Below the pieces are notes generated by a model, which saw only the letters and a list, made by a program, of their open reading frames with translations, had not been told where the DNA came from and did no database searches. From Alicyclobacillus shizuokensis NBRC 103103 (GTDB taxonomy: Bacteria > Bacillota > Bacilli > Alicyclobacillales > Alicyclobacillaceae), in the NCBI RefSeq assembly GCF_001552255.1, contig NZ_BCQV01000019.1, positions 16,874 through 80,873 of the forward strand: 64,000 nucleotides of DNA, written 5' to 3'. This document shows, one piece after another, positions 1 to 6,649 of the stretch (its first letter is position 1; each line of letters starts with the position of its first letter). The position numbers and the translations under genes are program-made.

Positions 1-1257
1 GCGAAACGATGGATGCCTGGCGGAGTCAACAGTCCCGTACGGGCGTTCGCTGCCGTCGGCGGAGAGCCGTTCTTTGCGGAGCGCGGCGAGGGCGCGTACC
101 TGTATGATATCGACGGACATCGCTACATCGATTACGTTCTGTCCTGGGGGCCACTGATTCTCGGCCATACGCACCCGGAGGTGGTGCAGGCGGTGGTGGA
201 GGCGGCGGCCAGGGGAACCAGCTTCGGCATTCCCACCGAGCTGGAAACGGAAATGGCCCGGATGGTCCACGAATTGGTGCCGGCCATTGAGGTCGTCCGC
301 ATGGTCAACAGCGGCACGGAGGCTACCATGAGCGCCTTGCGCTTGGCGCGCGCGTACACGGGGCGCACCCACATCGTGAAGTTCGAAGGCTGCTATCACG
401 GGCACGCCGACAGCCTCCTGGTCAAGGCCGGATCGGGCGTGGCGACCCTGGGGTTGCCGGATAGCCCCGGTGTCCCCAGGGCGACCGCGGAGGCCACACT
501 CACCCTGCCGTATAATGACTTGGATGCGGCTCGGGATTTGTTCGCCCGTGAAGGCGAGCGGATCGCGGCGATTATCGTGGAAGGCGTGGCCGGAAATATG
601 GGCGGAGTCCCACCCAAGCCGGGCTACCTGGAGGGCCTGCAGAACCTGGTGCATGAGCATGGCGGTCTGTTCATTCTGGATGAGGTTATGACCGGGTTCC
701 GGGTGGCGTTGGGCGGCGCCGCCGCCCGCTTTGACCTGCACCCGGACCTCATTACGTTGGGCAAGGTGATTGGCGGGGGACTGCCGGTCGGTGCCTACGG
801 CGGCAAGCGGGAGATCATGGGGCTTGTGGCTCCGAGCGGTCCGGTGTATCAAGCGGGGACCCTGTCCGGCAATCCGCTGGCGATGGCGGCTGGACTGACC
901 ACCTTGCGCTGGCTGCGGCGGGCGGCTGCCGAGGGGCTGTACCAACGATTGGAGGACTACGGCCGGCAGCTGGTCGACGCGTTCCTCGAGGCGGGCCGGG
1001 AGCACGGAATTCCGGTATGGGGGCATGCCATTGGGGCGATGTTCGGGCTATTCTTCCACCCCGGTCCTGTCACCAATTTCCAGTCCGCGAAAGCGTCGGA
1101 TGATGGGCTGTACGCCCGCTTCTTCCACGCCCTGTTGCGAGCGGGAGTGTTGCTGCCTCCCTCTCAACTGGAATCCGGGTTTTTATCGGCCGTGCATGGG
1201 AAATCGGAGCTGTCTGCTACTCAAGAGGCTATCCATCAGGCCATGCGCGCTCTATAG
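1..1257 (+). CDS. hemL: Glutamate-1-semialdehyde 2,1-aminomutase (5' end outside window)
   Basis: This PLP enzyme converts glutamate-1-semialdehyde into 5-aminolevulinate for heme and other tetrapyrroles in the cytosol. The frame is open from base 1, which encodes AKRW just before the family signature [12 protein letters not shown], so roughly 15 to 20 N-terminal residues lie outside the window. Visible are the [15 protein letters not shown] loop, [10 protein letters not shown], the PLP-contacting DEVMTGFR and the Schiff-base lysine in [10 protein letters not shown] (codon 763-765). The class III aminotransferase fold is complete to the C-terminus. A hairpin with a T-run follows, so it probably closes the hem operon. 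In Bacillus, spoVID also follows hemL. Confidence 0.95.
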   Translation, partial: AKRWMPGGVNSPVRAFAAVGGEPFFAERGEGAYLYDIDGHRYIDYVLSWGPLILGHTHPEVVQAVVEAAARGTSFGIPTELETEMARMVHELVPAIEVVRMVNSGTEATMSALRLARAYTGRTHIVKFEGCYHGHADSLLVKAGSGVATLGLPDSPGVPRATAEATLTLPYNDLDAARDLFAREGERIAAIIVEGVAGNMGGVPPKPGYLEGLQNLVHEHGGLFILDEVMTGFRVALGGAAARFDLHPDLITLGKVIGGGLPVGAYGGKREIMGLVAPSGPVYQAGTLSGNPLAMAAGLTTLRWLRRAAAEGLYQRLEDYGRQLVDAFLEAGREHGIPVWGHAIGAMFGLFFHPGPVTNFQSAKASDDGLYARFFHALLRAGVLLPPSQLESGFLSAVHGKSELSATQEAIHQAMRAL

Positions 1258-1287
1258 TGGAGTGCCATCACGTTCCTGTCTGCCTGC

Positions 1288-1322
1288 GGTCCAAGGCCAG
1301 CGCCTTGACCGTGGGCTTTTTT
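1288..1322 (+). terminator. Intrinsic terminator after hemL
   Basis: GGTC-AAGGC pairs with GCCTT-GACC around a CAGC loop, with one bulged C. A CTTTTTT run follows a few bases later. It sits directly after the hemL stop and before the sigma-E-like promoter of spoVID. Confidence 0.5.
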
Positions 1323-1359
1323 GGGTTACGCGCGGGCCGAAGCCGAGCCTGGCCACGGC

Positions 1360-1388
1360 ACATAATGGTTTGGGCCCGGGCATACGGT
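1360..1388 (+). promoter_or_regulatory. Sigma-E-like promoter of spoVID
   Basis: ACATAAT (-35) and CATACGGT (-10) are separated by 14 bases, close to the sigma-E consensus KMATATW-N14-CATACAHT (5/7 and 6/8 matches). A start site just downstream places the AAGGAGGGA ribosome site and the GTG start inside the transcript. spoVID is sigma-E dependent in B. subtilis; use of this site is inferred. Confidence 0.5.
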
Positions 1389-1428
1389 GGTAGAGAACGT
1401 ATGCCAGTCGCAAGGAGGGAACCGGACC

Positions 1429-2892
1429 GTGAACGAATCGGACCGTACTCCGGGGATTCACCTCGACATCAATCAAGAGGTGTTTCTCGACGTGGTCCGC
1501 GACGGAGACGTGATTGAGGACGCAACCGTCGCCACCGAGGTCACGTCGTTTGAACGCATTGGGGACGCGTACGTGCTGGAAGGAGCCATCGTATTTGCCG
1601 GTTACATTCAGCGCGGGGAAGCGGGAGCGGATGAACAGGGACAGGAGATGGACGATATCCTCGGGTTCGGGATGACGGACGGCAGCGTGGAACACGTGCA
1701 CCACCGGATGCCGTTCACTTTCCGCGTGCCGGTCGACGGCCAGCCGCGCAGCGTGATGAACGTGACCAGTCGCATTGCCAGATGGAAGCTGGAGGTCGTG
1801 GGCACCGGCTGGGTACGTGTGGTGGCCGATTTGGCGATCTTCGGCTTGAATGCGGAAGAAGGCTACCACTTTCAGTGCGGAGCGCAAGAAGAAGGAGACG
1901 TGTGGTTTGGCCAGGCGCCTCAGTTGGATGCCAGCGAGGATACGGACTGGGTGGATTCGCCCCAGAACCGGCTGCTGGCAGACGAGCCCAGTGAGGTTTC
2001 GGACAGTGCTTCGATGAAGTCAGGTCAGAGCGAGGGGGCCCAGCAAGAATTTGAATTGTTACGCGGATCCGCGCAAGGTGACGATTCGGCGGACGCCATC
2101 AGCTGGGCCCGCGGCGGCGCGGATGCACAAGCGCCGCAGCCAGAGGGCCAAGGGGAACCTGATTCTCTCCCCGGAGAGTTGAAGCGCTATGATCGGGCCC
2201 TTGCCGGCAGCGGTCGGGAGTCACAGTCACCGGTTCATTCCGAAGCGGAACCGGAGCAGGAACATGTGCGCCAACCGTCGCCCGAGCCCGGGGACGCGCG
2301 GACACGGCGGGAGGAGGAAGTGAGCGGGGCTGCGGGTTTGCAGGAACCGCCGGTGCGAGAATCAGCCAGCGAAGAGGACACGGCGATTGCCGAGTTTGAA
2401 TTTGAACACCAGCTTTCGGCCGATGAGATCCGGCGACCCCCCGCCACACTGGCGGAAGCGGGATCGCTGGATACGGTGCGTGATGGCACAGTCGCAGGCT
2501 CGCCGGCGGCCGCAGGCTTCGGACCGCAGATTCGCTACGGGGGATGGCCGGACGAGCGGGACCTGCTCGGCGACAGGGATGGGCGCCCAGCCGCTGCGGC
2601 GGACTCGGTTTCCTTGGAGTCGGCCCCAGGCGACGGGGCGGCGACGGCGGCCGACGCTGATTGGGAGCGGGCCGAAGACAAACCTGGAGTCGGCCACATG
2701 TGGTCGTTCGTCGACTTCAGTGCGCCCGAACGGACGTACACCATGCGCTTTGCGATTGTGCTCGAGGAAGAATCGGTGGATGACCTGGCTGAACGGCTGG
2801 GCTGTAGCAAGCAGGAGTTGCTGCGGATCAATCGCCTGTCGTCCGGAACCACCCTGTATGCTGGTCAGACGCTGCTCATCCCCAGCCGCTAA
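1429..2892 (+). CDS. spoVID: Stage VI sporulation protein D (spore coat encasement, LysM)
   Basis: SpoVID is a mother-cell protein that drives spore encasement by the coat. The 487-residue product has an N-terminal beta-rich domain starting IHLDINQEVFLDVV, a long acidic low-complexity Glu/Ser/Gln/Pro middle, and a C-terminal LysM domain (roughly residues 435-487, LGCSKQELLRIN to AGQTLLIPSR). The GTG start is preceded by AAGGAGGGA at about 9 bases. An upstream in-frame GTG at 1387 lies inside the probable promoter and has no ribosome site. Placement between hemL and a YsxE-like gene matches Bacillus. The middle is disordered and unlikely to be conserved in sequence. Confidence 0.88.
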   Translation: MNESDRTPGIHLDINQEVFLDVVRDGDVIEDATVATEVTSFERIGDAYVLEGAIVFAGYIQRGEAGADEQGQEMDDILGFGMTDGSVEHVHHRMPFTFRVPVDGQPRSVMNVTSRIARWKLEVVGTGWVRVVADLAIFGLNAEEGYHFQCGAQEEGDVWFGQAPQLDASEDTDWVDSPQNRLLADEPSEVSDSASMKSGQSEGAQQEFELLRGSAQGDDSADAISWARGGADAQAPQPEGQGEPDSLPGELKRYDRALAGSGRESQSPVHSEAEPEQEHVRQPSPEPGDARTRREEEVSGAAGLQEPPVRESASEEDTAIAEFEFEHQLSADEIRRPPATLAEAGSLDTVRDGTVAGSPAAAGFGPQIRYGGWPDERDLLGDRDGRPAAAADSVSLESAPGDGAATAADADWERAEDKPGVGHMWSFVDFSAPERTYTMRFAIVLEEESVDDLAERLGCSKQELLRINRLSSGTTLYAGQTLLIPSR

Positions 2893-2909
2893 AGGTGGCG
2901 AGAGACAGG

Positions 2910-3914
2910 ATGCCAACGGCACGCACACTGGATCCAGAGCTTGCGGCGTGGTGTCTGCACAGTTTCGCCTTCCCCAAGGCGCGCCTGGTGGCGAACACGG
3001 TCGAAACAAGCGGACCTTGCTCGGTGGCGGCGGCCGACGGGCGATACCAGTTGTGGACGGCGGCCAAGGAGGTGGCCGGCCTGCGCATGGCGGTGGCCGA
3101 CTATGCTGCCCGGCATGGGTTTCGCCGCGTACCCCGCCCCCTGTCCAACCTGTACCATGAACGCCTGATTCCGGTGGACGAGCGGACGGTCGCCTACATC
3201 ACGCTGGACTGGGACGCTCCGGCTCTAGAAGTCACCCCCACCGATGTCCGTGATGCCGCTCAAAATCTCGCCCACCTGCATGCGGCTTTGTCGGGCCTGG
3301 GCGAGACGCTGGGACAGCCCGCAGTACTGCGGCAGCGCTACGGCACCTGGGCGTCCCGGTTCCGCCGCGGGGTGGACGCGCTGGCGCGTGTCCGCGTGCA
3401 GCTGCTGGCGAGCGATACCGTGACCCGCAAGCGGCTGCGCTCCGATTGGTTGACGCGCTGGACGGACCTGGCTGAACAGGCCCTCGAGCGGCTGCCGCGG
3501 ATGGGGTACGACGACGTGGCCGAACGGGCCAGGAGGGAGCGGAGCGTGGCCTGGAACGGCTACCGCTTGGCGACCCTGGGGCGGCTTGCGGACGGGCGGA
3601 TCTTCACGCGGGTCGTGGCTGATCCGGTGGGAGACGACGCGCTGTACGACCTGGCGTGTCTGTGTCGGGACATCGCCGAATCCGGACACGCCGATGGCGT
3701 CGAAGACGCCTTGGCTGGCTACCATGCCATACGCCCCCTGTCCCCGGAACAGGCGGGGCTGGTAAGGGCGTTTGCCGTCTATCCGCACCGGGGGATTGCG
3801 ACCGCTTTGGGGTGGCTGTCCCAGCCGGGCCATGCGGACGATGAGGATCTCTCCTGGCGGCGCACAGCTGAGGCTCACCACAATTGTGCCCTGCGGCTTT
3901 TGGCGAACGACTAG
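2910..3914 (+). CDS. YsxE/CotS-family spore coat kinase-like protein
   Basis: This 334-residue protein follows spoVID as ysxE does in Bacillus. It looks like the aminoglycoside phosphotransferase/CotS fold: an N-terminal lobe with GLRMAVADYAARHGFRRVPRP and VAYITLDWD (the hinge-like ITxDW seen in CotS relatives), then a helical lobe with LAHLHAALSGL. I see no clear HxDxxxxN catalytic loop, so it may be a structural coat component, not an active kinase. The ATG is preceded by AAAGGTGG at 11 bases; an in-frame GTG 15 bases upstream is an alternative start. It is probably cotranscribed with spoVID in the mother cell. Confidence 0.7.
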   Translation: MPTARTLDPELAAWCLHSFAFPKARLVANTVETSGPCSVAAADGRYQLWTAAKEVAGLRMAVADYAARHGFRRVPRPLSNLYHERLIPVDERTVAYITLDWDAPALEVTPTDVRDAAQNLAHLHAALSGLGETLGQPAVLRQRYGTWASRFRRGVDALARVRVQLLASDTVTRKRLRSDWLTRWTDLAEQALERLPRMGYDDVAERARRERSVAWNGYRLATLGRLADGRIFTRVVADPVGDDALYDLACLCRDIAESGHADGVEDALAGYHAIRPLSPEQAGLVRAFAVYPHRGIATALGWLSQPGHADDEDLSWRRTAEAHHNCALRLLAND

Positions 3915-3946
3915 GTGATGGGGCATGGCGATGGAGGTGAAATTGG

Positions 3947-5338
3947 GTGTCTGCTTGGGCGCATCAAGGGCAGGCGGTGTTGAAGGACTTTGGGGCGCCG
4001 GCGGACCTGTTGGCCGAGTACCCCTGGCGCGGGCCATTACGGTTACGGGCGGCTCGCGGGGGCGTGAAAATCCGCACGGATTCGGGTTCTTTTTGGCTGC
4101 GCCGGGCGCGCGTCGGGCGGGACCAGCTGCAGGCTGCGAGTCTGTGCGCGGAAGCCGTGCACGCGCATGGATGGCGCCCCGTCCCGCGCTTTGTCCGTAC
4201 GCTGTATGGCGATCCGTACGTTGTCGATGCTTCGGGAGTGTACTATGTGACACCGTGGTTTTCCGGAAGCGTCTGTCATTTCCGGGAGAGCGGCCAGATG
4301 CAGCAGGCGGTGCAAACGCTGGCCGGGTGGCAGCGGGCGGCTCTGGGCAGTCTACCGGTCGCCGACGGGCTACCAGGCTCCACCCCGAGCGCCTGGACGG
4401 CTCGCCTGCGAGAGGGAATGGACGAGGTGCGGCGGATGGAATCGGCCGCAAACGGTGCGGATCCGACCCCTTTTCAGCGTCTGGTTGCCGGTGTGGCCGA
4501 TCAACTGAAACGGCGGATTGACGAGGCGGCCGCGCAGTTGCAGCGGATCGAGTTCAGCCGCCTTGAGCAGGCCGCCAAAGCGGCTGGTCACGTGTGCCAT
4601 GGCCGTTTTCACGGGGACGCGTTGTTAAACGGCGGCACAGTGACCGTTGTCGACTATGAGCGGGTGCACCCAGGGTTGCCGGAAACCGATCTTGCCAGTT
4701 GGATGCAGCGCTACCTGCCGCAGCACGATTGGGACGTGGAATGTACCTGCCAGTTGGTTGACAAGTATCTGGGAGCGCGCAATGTGGAGGATGGCGAGCG
4801 GTCTGACGCTGTTCGGGTGCTGGCGGCACTGCTCGCGATTCCCATGCAGAGCCTGCAGCTGGTCCGCTGGTACGTCCATGGGGCCCTGGCTTGGGAGGAA
4901 GAAGACTACGTGGACGCCCTAGAGGCCAGTCTCGAGCGGGAAGAGGGACGGATGCGCGCCATCAAGGAACTTCTGAGACGGCACGCTCTTGTTCCGACCT
5001 CCAGGGAAACAGGGGCAGAGATCGCGATGGCCGCCGCCGCGCCCATGTCGCCCCCGCTGGATCCGGGGGCGACGGTGCACGCCGTGGCATCGGTTGTCGT
5101 TCCGGAGAAGGAGGGAACGGCGCCGCCCGCCGGAAGCACCGAAAGTGCGGGCCTCGCCTCCACCGTGGAGTCGGAGCAGGAAGCCACCCTGCAGATTCGC
5201 CTCAGCCCGAGTCAGCGTGAGCGGCTCCAACAGATCCAGGAGGAGCGCCGGCGGATGCGCGAATATCCCGACCGGGACCGGGGCATCCGCTTGTGGGGGG
5301 ACGCGCGGTCGCTGGAAGAGTCGACCAAGCCCAACTGA
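3947..5338 (+). CDS. CotS-family spore coat protein, kinase-like, with long C-terminal tail
   Basis: This is a second kinase-like coat protein of 463 residues. The N-terminal about 350 residues are CotS-like: GVKIRTDSGSFWLRRAR, ASGVYYVTPWFSG at the hinge, and CHGRFHGDALL followed by VTVVDYERVHPGLPETDLASW, which resembles the catalytic HGD...N and DYE/metal segments of aminoglycoside phosphotransferases. The last about 110 residues are Ala/Pro/Glu-rich and end in a charged coil (SQRERLQQIQEERRRMREY). The GTG start has GGAGG at about 9 bases. It follows the YsxE-like gene by about 30 bases and ends at a strong hairpin, so spoVID and both coat genes form one probable sigma-E unit. Confidence 0.72.
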   Translation: MSAWAHQGQAVLKDFGAPADLLAEYPWRGPLRLRAARGGVKIRTDSGSFWLRRARVGRDQLQAASLCAEAVHAHGWRPVPRFVRTLYGDPYVVDASGVYYVTPWFSGSVCHFRESGQMQQAVQTLAGWQRAALGSLPVADGLPGSTPSAWTARLREGMDEVRRMESAANGADPTPFQRLVAGVADQLKRRIDEAAAQLQRIEFSRLEQAAKAAGHVCHGRFHGDALLNGGTVTVVDYERVHPGLPETDLASWMQRYLPQHDWDVECTCQLVDKYLGARNVEDGERSDAVRVLAALLAIPMQSLQLVRWYVHGALAWEEEDYVDALEASLEREEGRMRAIKELLRRHALVPTSRETGAEIAMAAAAPMSPPLDPGATVHAVASVVVPEKEGTAPPAGSTESAGLASTVESEQEATLQIRLSPSQRERLQQIQEERRRMREYPDRDRGIRLWGDARSLEESTKPN

Positions 5339-5361
5339 TGCGGGCGATGGGGGACGAGAAT

Positions 5362-5391
5362 GCGCGCACCTACGCGGGTGCGCGTTTATTG
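5362..5391 (+). terminator. Intrinsic terminator ending the spoVID operon
   Basis: GCGCACC and GGTGCGC form a GC-rich stem, extendable by two pairs, followed by TTTATT. It lies between the plus-strand coat genes and the end of the small minus-strand gene, so it could serve both directions. Confidence 0.65.
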
Positions 5392-5399
5392 TGGATGCG

Positions 5400-5564
5400 T
5401 TAAGGCGGCGAGCTGATGAACATGGCGGCGAAAACGATGAACAGCAACAGGAGGACGAACAAGTCCAACGCACTCGGCCAGAGAATGGCGCGCAGGAACA
5501 AGAGAAAGATGGCGATGGCCAGAAGCAGTTTGACGAATCGAGCCAGGGCGTAGAAGAAACCCAT
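5400..5564 (-). CDS. Small single-span membrane protein, unknown
   Basis: This 54-residue protein starts MGFFYALARFVKLLLAI and is almost entirely hydrophobic, with one or two membrane segments and a short SSPP tail. The ATG was chosen because GGGAGGAGG precedes it at a good distance; the longer frame upstream lacks hydrophobic or conserved features. It lies on the minus strand between two plus-strand units and ends near their terminator. I do not recognise a family. Similar tiny minus-strand membrane genes occur twice more in this window. It could be a sporulation-membrane peptide or a toxin-like peptide; neither is shown. Confidence 0.5.
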   Translation of the reverse strand: MGFFYALARFVKLLLAIAIFLLFLRAILWPSALDLFVLLLLFIVFAAMFISSPP

Positions 5565-5672
5565 GCGGCGCCTCCTCCCGGTGCGGCTTCCCGCCGCATG
5601 ACTGTCTTTATGTATATGCCGGGAGGGGGTAAAAAGGACCTGTCCAGCCCCGCGGTGGTCAGGCGAACGCAG

Positions 5673-5692
5673 CTTTGATAAGATAATCAAAG
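5673..5692. promoter_or_regulatory. Perfect 7-bp inverted repeat between divergent genes
   Basis: CTTTGAT and ATCAAAG flank a 6-base spacer in the AT-rich gap between the minus-strand small membrane gene and the next plus-strand gene. The 20-bp symmetry fits a dimeric repressor site, but no matching regulator can be named. It could also be chance in AT-rich DNA. Confidence 0.3.
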
Positions 5693-5743
5693 TACACTTG
5701 GCCGTCTGTCCATATCCTAAGGGAGCGGCCGCACATCAACGGA

Positions 5744-6277
5744 GTGGGGGATGTCCGCTTGCCGCAGTTTTGGAATGGCAATGGTGTCTGGCGCGGTTGG
5801 CACCTGAAAACGCTGGCCGTCACCGTTCTCAGTCTGGTGGTTCTGCAGCTGATCGCCAAATACGCTGTGCATTATTCATTGCTGTACACCGTAGCGTTGG
5901 CCGAAATTATCGCTTGTTATTTCGTCGTCCCGCGGGTCAAGGACCGCCCCGTGGCCAATGCCCTCGCCGCCGTCATGGCTCTGTTCGTCATCAACCTGGT
6001 GCTGCAGTTCGAATTGGAATGGTCTGTCCTCGCTCAGGTTGGTTGGCGCGCGACCGCGCTGGAGGACGGATTCGCCTTGTTGATTGGTCTGGTATGGTCC
6101 GTTCTCTATTATCGATTGAACGCTTGGTCGGAGAGAAAACGGGCGGAGGCTGAGGAAAAGCGCCGGCGTGAAGTGCCTTCGACCGAGAAGGAGCCTGCAC
6201 CGCCGCAGCGCGGCCATTCGCCTTACACCCGGCGGCGCCAGATGGAGAAGCGGAAACGAAAACAGCGCCGTCAGTAG
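5744..6277 (+). CDS. Four-span membrane protein with basic C-terminal tail, unknown
   Basis: The 177-residue product has four predicted membrane segments: LAVTVLSLVVLQLIA, LLYTVALAEIIACYFVV, AAVMALFVINLVLQF and FALLIGLVWSVLYYRL. A strongly basic, charged tail ends in a Lys/Arg cluster and is probably cytoplasmic. No family was recognised. The start is uncertain: a GTG is used here, and an in-frame TTG 15 bases later has GGAG upstream. The gene stands alone before the valS promoter, so it is likely a separate unit. Confidence 0.6.
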   Translation: MGDVRLPQFWNGNGVWRGWHLKTLAVTVLSLVVLQLIAKYAVHYSLLYTVALAEIIACYFVVPRVKDRPVANALAAVMALFVINLVLQFELEWSVLAQVGWRATALEDGFALLIGLVWSVLYYRLNAWSERKRAEAEEKRRREVPSTEKEPAPPQRGHSPYTRRRQMEKRKRKQRRQ

Positions 6278-6280
6278 CCC

Positions 6281-6309
6281 TTGACACGGGGCATGAGGGT
6301 GTATACAAT
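6281..6309 (+). promoter_or_regulatory. Sigma-A promoter of valS
   Basis: A consensus -35 TTGACA is followed after exactly 17 bases by TACAAT. Transcription would start about 6316 and read into the T-box leader. Confidence 0.8.
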
Positions 6310-6315
6310 ACGGGG

Positions 6316-6580
6316 CAAATCCGCCATTGTCGAGCTGTGACGGGAAGGAGTAGGCGTGCCTCCTTCGTACAGAGAGGACGGTCGCAGGCTGGAAGCCGTC
6401 TCGAAGCGCATGCTGAAGTCGTCCCTGAGCTGTCTTCGGACCGGCTACACCCCGGTATCGGTGTATGAGGGCTCGCATCTCTCCACGCCTCGCCCGTTGC
6501 TGTCGGCATGGAATGAGGTGCGGGAAGTCAGGTGGTACCGCGAAAGCAACCTTTCGTCCTGATGGGCGAAAGGTTTTTCT
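6316..6580 (+). promoter_or_regulatory. T-box leader controlling valS (Val specifier GUC)
   Basis: The T-box sequence AGGTGGTACCGCG is at 6530-6542. A terminator stem follows, AACCTTTCGTCC with GGGCGAAAGGTT (6548-6575), and then a TTTCTT run. Upstream, AGAGAGGACGG and the GGCTGGAAGCC hairpin resemble stem I distal elements, and GAAGTCGTC at 6415-6423 offers a GTC valine specifier codon. Uncharged tRNA-Val is expected to stabilise the antiterminator and turn on valyl-tRNA synthetase. The exact 5' end of stem I is estimated. Confidence 0.88.
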
Positions 6581-6649
6581 TATTTCTATTCGATTGTCGA
6601 TAGGGAAGGTCGCGCTCCAACGCGGCCGTCCCCACTCAGGAGGAGAATC

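Noticed and set aside
6356..6562. Open frame inside the valS leader
   Set aside because: It covers T-box stem I and the antiterminator, whose RNA motifs explain the sequence.
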